Shown piece by piece: positions 22,847 through 35,164 of a stretch of DNA of 64,000 bases. This DNA comes from Oscheius onirici (taxonomy: Eukaryota; Nematoda; Chromadorea; Rhabditida; Rhabditidae). Positions within the stretch are counted from its first letter, which is position 1, and the number at the start of each line of letters is the position of its first letter. Both the position numbers and the translations under genes were made by a program. A model generated the notes under the pieces. It had not been told where the DNA came from, ran no database searches, and saw nothing but the letters and a program-made list of their open reading frames with translations. The DNA is taken from the NCBI GenBank assembly GCA_932521025.1, contig OW051471.1:2790001-2854000 (forward strand). Direction: 5' to 3'.

Positions 22847-24911
22847 ATGCCCAGGTGTGTGCACTGTAACCCCCGGTCAGTGCTATGCCGTCGGCACCGG
22901 AAGTATCGGCTCGTTGGGAAAGAGCATCTCTCAGCAACAATGTGGATCAATCAGTACGTGGTCTCCTACTATAGACCGACTAATATGACAGCAGTCATGT
23001 GTTGTAAAAGGTTCGTAAAAGTTATTCGGTCTGCGCGATCAATCCACATGCAGGATGTTAGCGCGAACATGAGACGCGGATGTGTGGATTTATGACACAT
23101 TTGCAGTATTTTCCACCTGACCAACGAGACAGTCAACATTTGGAGTCATCTCCTTGGATTTCTATACTTTTCCTGGTGTCAATGGGACACTCACATGGTT
23201 CAGCTACCTCAAATGGGTGGATTTTTCTCGGATCATTTCGTGATGGGCGTTTCTCTGCTGGGAGTACAGGTATGTGTGTTCAAAAATACGATTCAAACCG
23301 GCGCCTCAAAAGACGGAAAAAACAAATGCAAAGAAAAATAAAAAGCTTACGACACCCGGGATTCCCAAGCCGTCTCCGATCCAAGTACTAACCGGGCCCG
23401 ACGTTGCTTGACTTGCCAGATCGGACGGGATGGCGTACTTTCAACGTGGTGTGGTCGTAAGCGAGACTTCAATATTCGCTATCGGTTTCGAGGTCATTGC
23501 ACATTTCTATCATTCGTTCAGGATCTGATTTCCGCTCTTTCAATGTTCTGCAAAGTTATAGATCGAATCTGCAACTTTTCTGAACTAAACTTTTATATGT
23601 CATCTTCAACACGAAGAAAACTGTCTTCAGGCCTGCATGTTCCTCTCCGCCGCCTACCACACTTTCGGCTGCACAAGTGAAGAAGATCGACAGAAATGGC
23701 TGAAAGTTGACATTTTTGGCATCTCCGCAGGTCTCCTAGCCATGTATCTCAGCGGGATTTATACGGCTTTCTTCTGTCACAAGGTACTTTTCCCCTATTT
23801 CTTTCAAAAATTGTTCCAGAACGAGCTGGAACAGTATCTCTGCTGGCTGCTGCTAATCTTCGCAATCACTGCATATGTTCCCACCAGAGGCGACTTTTTC
23901 GATCGGAAGCTGATTGGATCCAGGATTGGTCTGACTCACGTCATTTATACGGCTGTGATTACGTTTGGAGTCTGTCCGACGGCACATTGGGTTAGGGTTC
24001 ACGGAGGTCTTGGAGACGAACATGTTCAAGTGAGTAGCCTTCTGGCTTTTTTATACAAGAAGTTCTGGTTACGCTTTGAAAAATATAGCGGATAGGTCAG
24101 CAAGGAATCCTTTTAAAGACCGCATAGCTTAGATAGTCTGTATATTTTCATATTTGACGTATTCAAGTAATAGTCGAAAATATAACAAGACTGTAGATCT
24201 GAGTACGATGACACAGATTGACGTTCGACACAAAGTACTTCTCTTGTCAAACTGTCTTGACTTTTTTTTCTCAGTTAGGCAATCTATAGCTCTTTACTAC
24301 GTTTTTGAGAGGTTGAGTTTCGTAGGTTATTGAGTCAATTTACCCGAAGAGATCTCCATGCAAGACCAGACGGGACTAAGCTAACAAAACTTTGATAACA
24401 TCTTGAACAACTACTGGCTTTCTTAGTACTAAACTTACTCATTTCCCCACCATCTTTCATCCAATGCTGATACTACTCAAACGTTGTAGAGTTGTAACAA
24501 TCGTAGCAACATAGCAGGTAATATGTATCTCATTCCTTCAGGTTTATTCTGTTCTCATATTCACAATACGCTTGATTTTGTTTTCTGGACTCATTACGAA
24601 CAAATTTCCCCTTTCAGGACTGGCTTCCAAACATTGTCGTCCTCTACGCCTTGACAGCAGCTGCCTTCTTCTTCTACGTCTCCCTGTTCCCTGAACGACT
24701 CTCGCCAGGTACTTTCCCCATCCTTTTTTCTTCAAAATCGTATTTAGGAACCTTCGACGTGGTCGGCTGCTCTCACCAATGGTGGCATCTCCTCATTTTG
24801 GCCGCAATGGTCTGGTGGCAAAGAGCCGGACTTCAAATGCTCTCTCACCATCGCCAGACAGCCGCCTGTTTTCAAGTTCCCGGCTTTAATGGGACAGTTT
24901 CTGCCTTCTAA
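22847..24911 (+). CDS. paqr-3: progestin/adipoQ receptor family, PAQR3-like
   Basis: Six exons join in phase: 22847-23010, 23107-23269, 23631-23783, 23820-24029, 24618-24708 and 24748-24911, giving 314 residues, close to vertebrate PAQR3 (about 310). The ATG lies nine bases after a TTTTCAG acceptor, a likely spliced-leader site. Family motifs are in order: LTNETVNIWSHLLG before the first helix, SAAYHTF, a D-x-x-GI-S helix start, the helix ending before HWV, PERLSPG, and GCSHQWWH with conserved histidines near the C-terminus. Seven hydrophobic segments are visible. PAQR3 sits in the Golgi and holds Raf kinase there; the same role here is inferred. The intron 23270-23630 contains a 5S rRNA gene on the opposite strand. 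Confidence 0.9.
23340..23344 (-). terminator. Pol III terminator of the 5S gene
   Basis: A run of five T residues on the minus strand immediately after the last base of the 5S gene, the usual RNA polymerase III stop. Confidence 0.75.
23345..23462 (-). rRNA. 5S ribosomal RNA
   Basis: A 118-base sequence on the minus strand starts GCTTACGACCACACCACG and ends with the complementary GTCGTAAGC, forming helix I. The internal promoter region and the conserved CCCGTCCGATCTGGCAAG and GTACTTGGATCGGAGACGGC blocks match nematode 5S. It is followed directly by a T5 terminator, so it looks intact and transcribable. It lies alone, antisense inside an intron of paqr-3, not in a tandem array within this window. 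Confidence 0.95.
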
Positions 24912-26068
24912 GTCTTCTCTAAAAAAACGTCACTTCTCTGGATCTCAAAAAATGTGGTGCAATATTAAATATTTTCTCTTAACTTGTTTAATTTTTGAAG
25001 AAGATCTCTTTCAAACGGTGTCTGGCCTCTCTCTCCCTTCTGGACTCTCTCATCGTGTCACGATTGGAGCATAGTTTCCTTTTCATCCTTTTAAAATCGT
25101 TTCGACTCGTTTTCTTACCTTTCTCCCTTTTTACGAATAGTTTTTTTTTGTATTTTAAAATTGAAAAAGAAAACTAGGTGCATCATTTGAACGGTTTAGA
25201 AAAGAAGAGTTGAGTTCGGATACTTTCAAGGGCACAAATTGAAAAAAATTATTGGAGGGCAAGATTTAGAAGATGAGAAATGCCTAGTTTTCTTTCATAT
25301 TGGCCAATTCACAGCTTCAGAATCCTACCAGTTTAAAAAGTTGAAAATAGACGAGCAAGAGGCGAAAAGAGTGGGGCGCGGTTACATGCTACGTATAGGT
25401 CAAATCTTTGTAATAAACGGAATTTCGCCAAATGAAAAATGATAAAATCTAAACTATTAAAAAGCTATGGTGTGTGGCGGACTCTATCTGTTTGTGTCTG
25501 TTTGTCCATGGCCACGAGAATCGTCGTAGCAAGTCAAGAGTTGTCAGGATTAGATAGCAAGTTACTTTGAACTAGGATTTTTTTACAGTCTTTGGCTTCT
25601 ACTGTGTCAGAGTAGAAAGCTTTAGGAAACGGTAAGGATCAGGTTGAAAAGATTGGCGTTACGACGAAGTCGTCTGGTAAACGGATAAAACGCCAAAAAA
25701 TACACTCAAAATACGTTCACCACATTGTTTTGAGCCCAAGATGACAGTCTGCATTTTTTTCGGGAGTTCGTTTGGTTTGGGGATAGGCAACAGAACTTTG
25801 AGTCAATGAGAAAAACGGATGGACTTCAGAACGGGAAACTTGGTAGCTTGTCCACTGTCTCTACTGACTACCTCCAGCCAATTAGTGAACTTTTGTGAAA
25901 ACTTTAGAACTTTTGATTTTTCAAACAACTTGTAAAACTTTTCAAATTTGGCTTCAATTAGCACAACTATCAAAACAAAAACTTTTAGAAACTTCTGCTT
26001 TTAACGTGATTTCTAGTCGCTTTTGTAGTTTCAGTTATTTCCAGTTACCTTTTTCCAGACGCTTCCCG
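24912..26068. other. intergenic between paqr-3 and mut-7
   Basis: No convincing gene. The stretch at about 25455-25690 is a composite repeat that recurs inverted at about 47915-48160; shared features are CCATGGCCACGAGAATCGTC, the GATTAGATAGCAAGT block and the GTTACGACG end. The rest is AT-rich and probably holds the paqr-3 3' UTR and the mut-7 promoter. Confidence 0.55.
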
Positions 26069-29000
26069 ATGGATCTAGTAGCAATTCTACCCGGACATCT
26101 TCGTCATTTCGTACAGAAAATCCAGGATGAGACGCTTACAGACGATGAGAAGAAGGAGATTTACAGCGCCTTTGACGGTGTCGAGAAGAAACAAGTCAAG
26201 AAAGTTCTGTTCAGCACGGAGCAGAAGATTGCAGCTGAGAAAATGTATACTGTTCCGGTGATTAACCAGAGGGGAATCTTACAGGTTGGTTTGAAGATTC
26301 TTTAGTCTAAAAATAATGATTTCTAGACCGCATTCAATGAGGAGCAGGACTTGAAAAAGTTTGCCAAACATTGCAAGGAAATTTTTGAAAAATGGACAGA
26401 TCCCTATGCGGAATTCCTGTCTCTATATGACAGTCTTCACGACAGAAATTCTTCGCACGAAGGGACCATGACTCGTGAGTTGCGATTCGAAATGGGTAAT
26501 GTGGTTTCTGGGGGTATTGCAATTGAATAACTTGCTCAAATTTCTTCTTCCAAGGCTTGACAGAGTCTTGCTTCTCGATTCTCTTCAATTTTCTCCAGAC
26601 TGTTCTTGGTAGTTTTTGGTAACAGAGTAAGCAATCAGACAGTTCAAATTGAACAACGGAACTGACTGACTTACAGCTCGTTTATTCTGACAAACTACGA
26701 GCTCAGAATGCACATGATGTCGCAAAATGATCTGGGCAAGATAGCCTTCGCTATTGACTCCCTTTCGCCATTGTCCGGCTCTTATCTCTTGTTCAGATCA
26801 GATCTTGTTCCCTACCGCATTTTTCAAACGTTCTGTTTCAGATGTCTTCGTCCAGCACTACATCTCCTGGATGACCAGTCATCCCAATCGCCAGACTCTC
26901 GAAAAGGAACACTTTACAGATGAAGTACAGGTATTTCCCCTTCAACAGCTGCAACCAATGTAATACCTATAGAAACGGGCCTACTACATCATTACCAAGT
27001 GTCACCTGAGAGACTATGAAGCTCTGACAGGGATATTTAGCTTCAACGCCGAGAGACTCAAGGAAACGCAGAAGCATGCTATCAGAGTGAGTATTACTTT
27101 TAGAAGTTAACTACAAAAACTTCAGTACCTCGTCAAGTTGGAGAGGTATAAAGAAGCCATGCTGTTGAGCATAAAAACTGGAAGATCCTTCACAATTGAG
27201 GCCTTCCTTGTCCCTCTGATTTTCCAAGGCTGCTTGCCGGATGTGATCGAGTACTGCAAGATGAAAAAGAAGCATCGGGTAAGTTGGAATCTTTCGGGAA
27301 GATGTGCACTGGTTTAGGAAGAGATCTTGAGGTTCGTGGACGGTTTTTGCTTCGCTATGCCAGACACGAGGTTGGAAGAGATGAGAAGCAAGTACGGAGC
27401 ACAGTTGGTTGATGATGGAGTGAGGAGACATTTACTGCGTCAGTTTTTTTAAAGGTTCAGAGAAGATTGGATGTAAAATAGAAAGAAAGGCCGGCGTTTT
27501 GACAAAAATAAAATAAGAAACGTCAAAACTAGTTTATTATATACAGTCTACGTGACAGAGAGTGAGAGAGATTAAGACTCTCTCGGGTCGAGTCTCAGAA
27601 CCTTACAATAAGAACAAAAGTGAGAACAATAGAAAAACAATGAAGCTCCTAGGCGAACAAGGACAGACCCGACTCTTGAACGACCCAAACCTCAAAAAAA
27701 CACTTTAGAATTGACTGAAATCGTGATCTAATCGAAAACGACGAAACAAATCGAGATTTACAATTTAGGATAAGCGGCTTGGTCCAAGTCTGTGTATTTT
27801 TAGGATAAGCGTCAAACTTTTAGCAACCCGCTCAAATATGATGCTACTGTAGCCCACGTTGCTTCCAAATGTGGACTGTCCAGAATCTGCGAGCTTTGTT
27901 TGCACTGGTCACTGCTTTGAGCCTTGAGCTGTAATCACTGTTCTTACTCTCAGTTGTAACGTTCCCTCTAGAAAATGAAGATCAGTATGTCTAGTAAGAT
28001 CAAATGGGTCTTATGAGGTATTCAAATATTTTTTGGACTAACCCTCATTGATGCAAAGAATGAAGTACTAAGATAGTCTCTATGATCCTATTTCCAGCAA
28101 AGACCGTGAAGAAGGCCGTGAACAAGATGTTGGACGAGTTTGACTTGAAAGATCGGACCTACGAGATGGCCAGAAACTTTTGGTGGCTCTCGAGAGAAGA
28201 AGCCATCAAATGGTTCCAGAACCGTCGTTACGTCGAGAATACTCTTCAAAAGAGTTGTTTCGACGACTTTGTGATGAAGTATATGGCCGGAGCCGAGACT
28301 GACAGAAAAGTCTGGCTCGTCAACGAGCTCTGGAAGGAGAAGAAGAATTTTGAAGCGCAGTGAGTACATTTTCATTCATTTCCAACTCATGTTTTAGGGA
28401 CGATGCCTTGGAATTCAAGATGAGATTCGGACTGGAAGATCATCTTTTGAGAGACGACATGGCCAGGTGCATTGAAGAGAGTCCGGACTGGGTCGATCGG
28501 ATCTGGAAGCAGGTTGAAAAGGGGAGAGATGTGGAAGATCTGAAGAATCTGAGCGTGGCTGACAAGACAATAGTGCTGGTGGAGACGGCGGAAGACATCA
28601 AAAAGTACATAGAAATCTTGAAGGAGGAGCATATCATTGGAATCGATTCAGAGTGAGGTTTTATACTCGATTATTGAGAGCATCTTTAACCTAGTTACAG
28701 TACACCCGAAGTTACTGTACTCTTTTTTTTACAAAACAGTAGAAATGTTGTCCGAGTAACCTGTTCAATTATCCAAGCGATGACAATCGGTGCCTACACT
28801 TGGACGTTGCTATAACACTAGAGAGTACTATGGACAAGCTGAAAACTTTGAACCAAACCGATATTAACCCAGAGTTCCAAAAAATGTTCAGCGAGAAGTT
28901 CAAACTTCTCCGAGCGTATCTTGCTTAGCCATCTTTTTCGCATCCCTTTGGTTTATCATGCTTCTCTGAGTATCCAGGCCTGGCGTGTTAAAGCTGTGTC

Positions 29001-31430
29001 AAAGTCAAATCAAAGTTCAAACTAATGTGGCTGCCTGTAGACAGTGTCATGACCTCAATTTTTCCAAACAAAGAATCTTTCAGAACCGTCGACGAGATCA
29101 TTCTCCTGACGAAGATGGCTCTGCTACAAATCTCTATCTCCTCCTCAATCGTCCTTTTTGACTTTTACAAGCTGGAAAAAGTTCTGTCTCGAGAAGTCAG
29201 AGCAGAGTTCATGGCAGCCCTGCTGATGAGTGAAGGCCGAAAGCTAGGCTTTGACTTTGTCAACGATCTGACTACGATGACTGTCCGTGGAGAGACGAAA
29301 TATGTGGAAAATAACAAAAACTGTGTCTGTTTGAAGAAACTGATCAGTCAGGTTGGGTTTTCTAAATATTTTTCCAGTTGTTCCTTTTCAGATCCAAGAA
29401 GTCGATCCGGAGTTCATTGACCTGAGAAAACGAAGAGTTCTCAACGAAGATGAAGCAGACCAGCCGCTCTCTTTTGGTCTGTCAGACCTGTGCAAGAAAT
29501 TGCTAGGAGTGGAATTGGATAAGAGTGAACAGGTAGGGCCTTTTTTGAGACTACAGTAACCTATGTTGTAACCGATTTTCGATATCTCGTTTAGAAAAAA
29601 AAATTTGGCAACCAAAAAGGCAAATACTTAGAGCGCACCCTGTAACTACAGTAATCCACCCATCTCTCAACCTCAGTTTCTTAAAAAATCTCAATTTCAG
29701 CTCTCCAACTGGTCCTGTAGACCTCTCCGAGCCAAGCAGGTCAAATACGCTGCTCTGGATGCCGAAATTCTGATCTCTGTATATGACAAGATTAGGGAGA
29801 GGGCCGAAGAGAAGGGTCTAGACTTTGAGGAGCTGGTCAACGCCTCGCTGTCGGACAAGGACATGGCCAAGAGAGAGAAAAAGACCAAAATCTCGATCCA
29901 GAACATGAAATGGAGGGATATCTGTGACGTAAGTTACTGTACTTTTGAACTTATCAGTAGAACCAATTGTTTCATTTGAAAAGTTGTACATTCATGCTAG
30001 CTAGGTATGGTCTAATTCGATACAATATGTGATATGGTAACCTTTTGTCTGTTTAACCTTACTGTAGTGTTTATGCTTATCCTAAAATTGTACTATACTG
30101 AACGGCAATGCGAATACTGTATTTTTGGCCCTATTATTAAAAATCACATCTGTGAACGCGCCCAATTCTGACAATGACAATGATGCAAACTTCTCCGGGA
30201 AGAAAACTTTCAAAAATCTTGTTCCCCTTTTCGGAAAAAAAAAGTTTTTTAGGTCCTCGAAGTGCCGATAGACGAGAAATATTCCCGAAAAGCAAGCGAG
30301 TACAAATGTGCCGTCGATCAGATGCATCTGGGCCTCGGAATGCATTTGAGACGGCTCGGCGTCGACGTCTACATTCCCGGAAAGAATGACCTCAAAATTG
30401 CCGACTATTGTCGTCTGGATACGACGAGAGTCATGATTTCTAGTGGAGAAGCCTACCGATCGCTAAACGCTACTTTTATGAGACGAGTTCTCAATGTTTC
30501 CAACGGACTGAGTCAAATAGAACAGCTAAAATTCATTCTGGGAAGAGCCAACATCAAGTTGGACAAAGAGGACACGTTCTCCAGGTGTAAGGTGAGCTAA
30601 ATTTTTCGAGGAAGACTAGAAGGTGGTTTTAGGACTGTAACCAGTGCAAGTTTGTGGTAGTCCCGATGCCGGTAATGGAAGCCTTGATAAAAAAGGACGC
30701 AATCTATGTGGATGGCAAAGGAAATGTTCAGGCTGGAGTCTTCGAGACCAGAGGTGAGTCTAGAGACTTTTGATGGTCAGAAAGATGATTGTTAGACTCA
30801 TTTTTACTCGGTTCTCTGCTGAGCCAATTCAAATTCGTTGTTTGGAAGAAAGAGGCTTTGTGCCAAAGAGGTAACAGGGTTAATATAGAGCTCGGAATTA
30901 TGGTATTCAAAGAAACATTCCTGCACATTCCAAGGGGATCCAAAGGGTCAAACGGAACACTTTTTGGCCGGCTAAGAACCGTTCACCCGTACGAGGAAGA
31001 ACAGAGATATCGCAATAGACGGCGAGACATTTCTAAGTAGATGTCTAGAAGATGTATGATAACCCCGTTCTTCTCTTGTCTAACTATTACTTTTTTCAGG
31101 AAATCTGAAAACCATGTGCTTTCCAGACTGGAAGCAAAAACTCCGAATGATGGACTGTCTCCAGTACAATGGCTACGGTTGCCGAGTTGATGAGACGACC
31201 ACCGACGAATGGTTCCAGGTTGACGTCTTTGCCGGAAGAATAGACATTGATCGAGCTGTGGTAATCCACGCGAAATCGGACGGATATGTGGAAATCAGGC
31301 GAGACGAGGTGACTTTTCACGAGAACCTGTTCATAAAAATACTTTTCAGGTCCACATCCAGGATCTTGTTCCAGGACAACTCTTCTACATCTGTGCCAAT
31401 TGTGGGATTGCTCATTACGAGAGAAGTTGA
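26069..31430 (+). CDS. mut-7: MUT-7/EXD3-like 3'-5' exonuclease with Mut7-C domain
   Basis: About 16 exons from 26069 to the TGA at 31428-31430, roughly 950 residues; worm MUT-7 is about 910. The N-terminal half is helical (MDLVAILPGHLRH onward). The DEDDy exonuclease core follows: GIDSE (exon ending 28655), LLQIS and VLFDF (exon from 29084), and YAALDAE (exon from 29701), so all four acidic residues and the tyrosine are present. The C-terminal part (from about 30254) matches Mut7-C, with CKDCNQC and CANCG zinc-ribbon-like pairs near the end. A TTTTCCAG acceptor lies ten bases before the ATG. MUT-7 trims RNA in Mutator foci for secondary siRNA production and transposon silencing. The intron phases near 26478 and 28656 were the least certain. 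Confidence 0.85.
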
Positions 31431-33261
31431 TCTAATGTGGTGTCTTTTACGGGTTCATAAATTGTATCAAACAGCCTCTTTATTTATCTTGATTTATTCG
31501 GTTCGATATAGCATGCTCTCGGACAGGAAATGACAATACATGAACAACGCTGCGAACCCTCTTGAATAGAAAAGTGCGAGCAAACAAAGGTTTTTCTGCA
31601 GGGTGGTTCGGCTTTGTCAACAAACGTGAAATAGAATTAAGCGGTGGAACGCAAAAAATGGGTCAAAATTGATGCGAAAAAAATATTTTTGGTCTAAAGT
31701 AATTAGTTTTAGCGTTCCAAGGAGAGTAGAAATGAAAGGTACGGTACTTTCCATACGTTTATTGGGAGCAGAATGCCGATCCTGGGCCTAAATCGACTTC
31801 ACTTATTGCACAATTTGTACATTTTTAAAAGACAAGGATAACAACTCCCTTCCAAGGCTAGAGTAAGAGATTCTTCAGGTGCAACTTCTGGATTTTGACG
31901 AAGGGGAGGCGTTGAGAAGCGACTAATTGTGTTACAATTATGTGTTGTTTTATGTATTTCTATTATTGTTAACAGAAATGCGCTTTTGGCACTTCAAGCT
32001 TGGAACTCCTAACAAACCACTTGTCTACTTCGCGTCCCCTCTTACAACAGTAATTTTACTCTACAAAACTAATTATGTAATTTGTCTAGAAAATCAGTAT
32101 GATGTCAACTATATCGGAATGCTTCGACTTCCTGCTCGAGAAAGATACCCTCACCTATGGACTTATCACCGACTTTGCGAAGCGTCAGGAAGGGAAAAAG
32201 AAGACTTCTCGAGAGATCCAGCGGAGAACCGATATTGCAAAAGAAGCAAACTACCTGCCCAAACAGACTCAACTCGTGCAAAGCCAGGTACGACGAACTC
32301 CTGCAAAAGCACAGGAGATAGACCGGCCCGACTGTGGAAGGTGTTGAAGAAGATGTCGCGACGAGCGACCAGCCGGAAAAGGAAACTTCGATTGAGAGGA
32401 ATGATTGTCGGGACCCGAGCTCTTCAGCTTCACCTAACTTCAGGTCGAGTTCCGGTATCATCCTTCAAACCAACAGCTCTCAATCCATAAAGGAAAAATA
32501 GCCGAAGACTCAGCTGAAGCTGATTAATAAGCCAGTGTATAAGTAAGTTCTTTTTTGATAACGTTAGCAAAATAGGGGCGGTGCCACCAAAAGTTAGTTG
32601 ACTTTCACTGTTCCATCAATTTCACACCAGTTAGTTCTTGATCGTCGAAAGAGCGAAACAAGAGTACGTAGAGCGCGATTGTTTGATATGTAGAATGGCA
32701 GGGAAAATTTTTGAACAGCGTAAAAAGAGGAATTTGATACAGTAAGACTTACACTTACTATTAGATAGCAGACGACTCTGGAGTATCAGGGTAAATACAG
32801 ACCGCACCATAAGTTTTGACCCTCGGGCCCATAAAAAATTTTCTATAAGAGATATCGCAAATCGGCAGCATGTCTTTTTTTCTCTACATTTGGGCTATTT
32901 CGTGTCAAAAATTCAGACCCTTATCTACGAGTTTTTGCAGAGTTTTGAACCAAAGTCCTTCGCGCACCCCCTACCTATATCCCAGCCTTCCTGTGTAAAG
33001 GAACCAAGCTAATTCCATTGGCGCCGGATGACCGCCCAGAGTTTCAGACCAAACCGTTTAGCCACTCTTGAGAAATGTGTTTCGCCAACTCCGATTTTGG
33101 CCTATTTTGCGGGCATCATAACTCGGTTTGTTATTAACTAAATTCAAATATTCAAAAATTTTTTGGAAACCCCTTTATCTGGTCTAAATAGTCACAAAAC
33201 AAAAAAATAGAAAAACTTTTATGGACCTGAGGGTTAAAACTATCTGTAGTACGGTAGCAGA
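31431..33261. other. intergenic with possible decayed gene and inverted-repeat element
   Basis: A plus-strand frame at 32099-32347 (MMSTISECFDFLLEKDT onward, Lys/Glu-rich) continues into protein-like sequence only in other frames up to about 32490, so it may be a broken gene; no family was recognised. At about 32813-33240 the ends AGTTTTGACCCTCGGGCCC and, inverted, AGTTTTAACCCTCAGGTCC mark a roughly 430-bp inverted-repeat element. Target duplications were not resolved. Confidence 0.45.
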
Positions 33262-33822
33262 ATGTTTAAAGCCATTGCCATTGCCCAATCCGGCGACCGA
33301 AGTGCTGTCGAAGCACGGAGATCCGACAGGATGGCGAAGCAACAAGAACTCAATGGTATTCCTGTGTCTGCTTCTGCCTTGAAGGAGAAGATTGCCAGTC
33401 TTGAGGACAAAAACTACCAGCCGGTTCTCCTAGAAGGCAATCTCTATTTTGTCAGTGCTGACGATGACACCCATACTGCCAGGGAAACAAACCCTCCCGA
33501 GCCAACGTTCACTCTGAGTCAGCTCCGACAGATTCTGAGACAGGAGACTCTCAACAAGCTGACCGGTCTGACTGTGGAAGTCCCGATCTCGGCCAGGACT
33601 GCTGTTTCCCGTACTATGGTGACTGGAGAAGAGAAGACGGATTCTGCTGTGACCGCTCTCAGTGACAGTCTTTTGACTGCCAGAGGCTCTGAACCCGAGA
33701 TGACTACAGCCTCTTGCAGCGCCACTGGCGTCCCTGCCTTCCTCCTGATTCAGACTCCTGTGAGTGATCCAACTGCTGCCAACGCCGTTCCATCTGTCGA
33801 CACCATGACTGCTGTGGAGTAG
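33262..33822 (+). CDS. single-exon protein of unknown function
   Basis: An uninterrupted 186-residue frame with GC-rich codon use like the other genes here, followed by an AATAAA-type signal at about 33842. The first half is basic (EARRSDRMAKQQE) and partly helical; the second half is rich in Thr, Ser, Ala and Val. There is no signal peptide or transmembrane segment, and no family was recognised. Its start lies about 20 bases after the right end of an inverted-repeat element, so the promoter region may come from that repeat. Confidence 0.55.
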   Translation: MFKAIAIAQSGDRSAVEARRSDRMAKQQELNGIPVSASALKEKIASLEDKNYQPVLLEGNLYFVSADDDTHTARETNPPEPTFTLSQLRQILRQETLNKLTGLTVEVPISARTAVSRTMVTGEEKTDSAVTALSDSLLTARGSEPEMTTASCSATGVPAFLLIQTPVSDPTAANAVPSVDTMTAVE

Positions 33823-34136
33823 AAATAATATTCAATCTTATAAATAAATCCTATTTCTGTTTTTCTCGGAGCCTAATAATCTCCCGTGGTGGGTCTTGGC
33901 TTTCTCGCCTCACATTAGCCTCGTTCCCACTTTTCGTCACTCTGTCCTTTGTAAAGTCAATCAAATTTTTTTGGGAGTAAACGACCATTGTCCTCGAGGC
34001 AAATCTGTTGACTTCTTCCTCGGAAAGAGACTAATTTGTTTCTTCAATTTCGAGATCTCTTCGAACATTCTCCTTTGTCTCGATTCCCTTTGTCCTCTCA
34101 GTTTTTTGACTCCATCTGACGACCTTTGCTCGACCT

Positions 34137-34821
34137 TTGCTCAGAAACTACACAGACATCTTATGCTTCAAAGAGGACCTGATGTGGTCAAACAGCGAAA
34201 GAATTCCTCCCATCCAGTTGAGGTTAGCTTACCAGATAATTGAGCTCGTGAGAAATCTTTTTTTCGATCGGAGAGACAGTTTAGAACGAGAGACAACAGT
34301 ACGTGACTGTCTCAGTCTGGGTGGTCGAGAGTTCCTCCACTGGAAACCAGAAGACTTTGGAAACATAACAGAGACCAAGGTTCATCACATCTTGATTTGG
34401 CTGTAAGCACAAACATATCATTCTTCGTACCTAAAATGCAGACCGGATACCACAATCTACAACACTCTTGTGATGAAAGACGGTGATCAAAGACGACCAC
34501 AACATGCCAAGTTGTCTACCGATGTTTCGAAGAACAGTTCCCTAGTCGAATTCTTGTATCGAGCCATCTACAAGTTCTACTGTCGATTGTATCTCCAGGT
34601 GTGTTTTACCACTTCTCTGAAGAAAAGTTCAGTTCTTCCCTTTCGACTCGCAAAAGTGTATGATGCTGTTCGGACCGTGGACATCGGACAACCGGGACAT
34701 TGGCTACATTTCACGGAAAGAAGAAATTGGAGCCTCGAACTATAATAGCTGCAAGGAAAGAATCGAGGCAAAGCTTGCGGTAAAGGATCAGAAGAGATCC
34801 GCTGACTGGGGAAGGGATTAG
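34137..34821 (+). pseudogene. Cys-loop ligand-gated ion channel, truncated extracellular domain
   Basis: Exons up to 34402, 34442-34598 and from 34633 join in phase. They read LLRNYTDIL, FLHWKPEDFGN, IWLPDTTIYN and then FFPFDSQKC, LFGPWTSD: the ordered hallmarks of a nicotinic-type subunit ligand-binding domain, including the first cysteine of the Cys loop and the FPFDxQxC motif. After about ASNYNS the frame runs into a 30-bp minisatellite and stops at a TAG at 34819-34821. None of the four transmembrane helices follows before the innexin gene at 35586. The 5' end and signal peptide were not found. Most likely a channel gene broken by insertion; a secreted binding protein is possible but less likely. 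Confidence 0.7.
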
Positions 34822-34935
34822 AGGAGATCGGTTGACTGGGAAATGGATCAAAAGAGATCGGTTGACTGGGGAAGAGATCAGAAGTAAAGAAGAAAACACA
34901 AGTGAAAAAGCCGCCGACAGGCGGCGAAGCCGGCT
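34775..34935. mobile_element. Helitron-like minisatellite tail
   Basis: About four 30-bp copies of a unit near GATCAGAAGAGATCGGTTGA are followed by a GC-rich hairpin (GCCGCC-GACA-GGCGGC at about 34911-34926) and then, about ten bases on, CTGG before a T. Hairpin plus CTRR-T is the usual 3' end of Helitrons. The same arrangement recurs at about 46190-46340 and in decayed form at 47055-47110. The 5' end was not found. Confidence 0.5.
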
Positions 34936-35047
34936 GGTACTACAATACCACAAGATCTAACTCCAAGCACATATTTCTAGACGTATGTCTAAAAATACTC
35001 AGCCTAAACATTGTAACAAAACAATCGTTTCAGTTTTCGCTGAAAAC

Positions 35048-35164
35048 CAAGCATGTGCGCTGGATCGGACCGATTTTAAAATTAGACCGCGCCGGTCCGG
35101 TCCGCCCGCCGCCATTAAAAAATTGAACCGGACCGGCCTCAGCCGGTCCGAGCGCACATGCTTG
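35048..35164. mobile_element. short hAT-like hairpin element (perfect 8-bp TSD)
   Basis: A 117-bp near-palindrome with ends CAAGCATGTGCGCTGG and, inward from the right, CAAGCATGTGCGCTCGG, plus a GGTCCGGTCC-rich centre. It is flanked by the perfect direct repeat CTGAAAAC at 35040-35047 and 35165-35172. The core CATGTGCGCT is shared with the element at 42635-43030. Confidence 0.87.
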
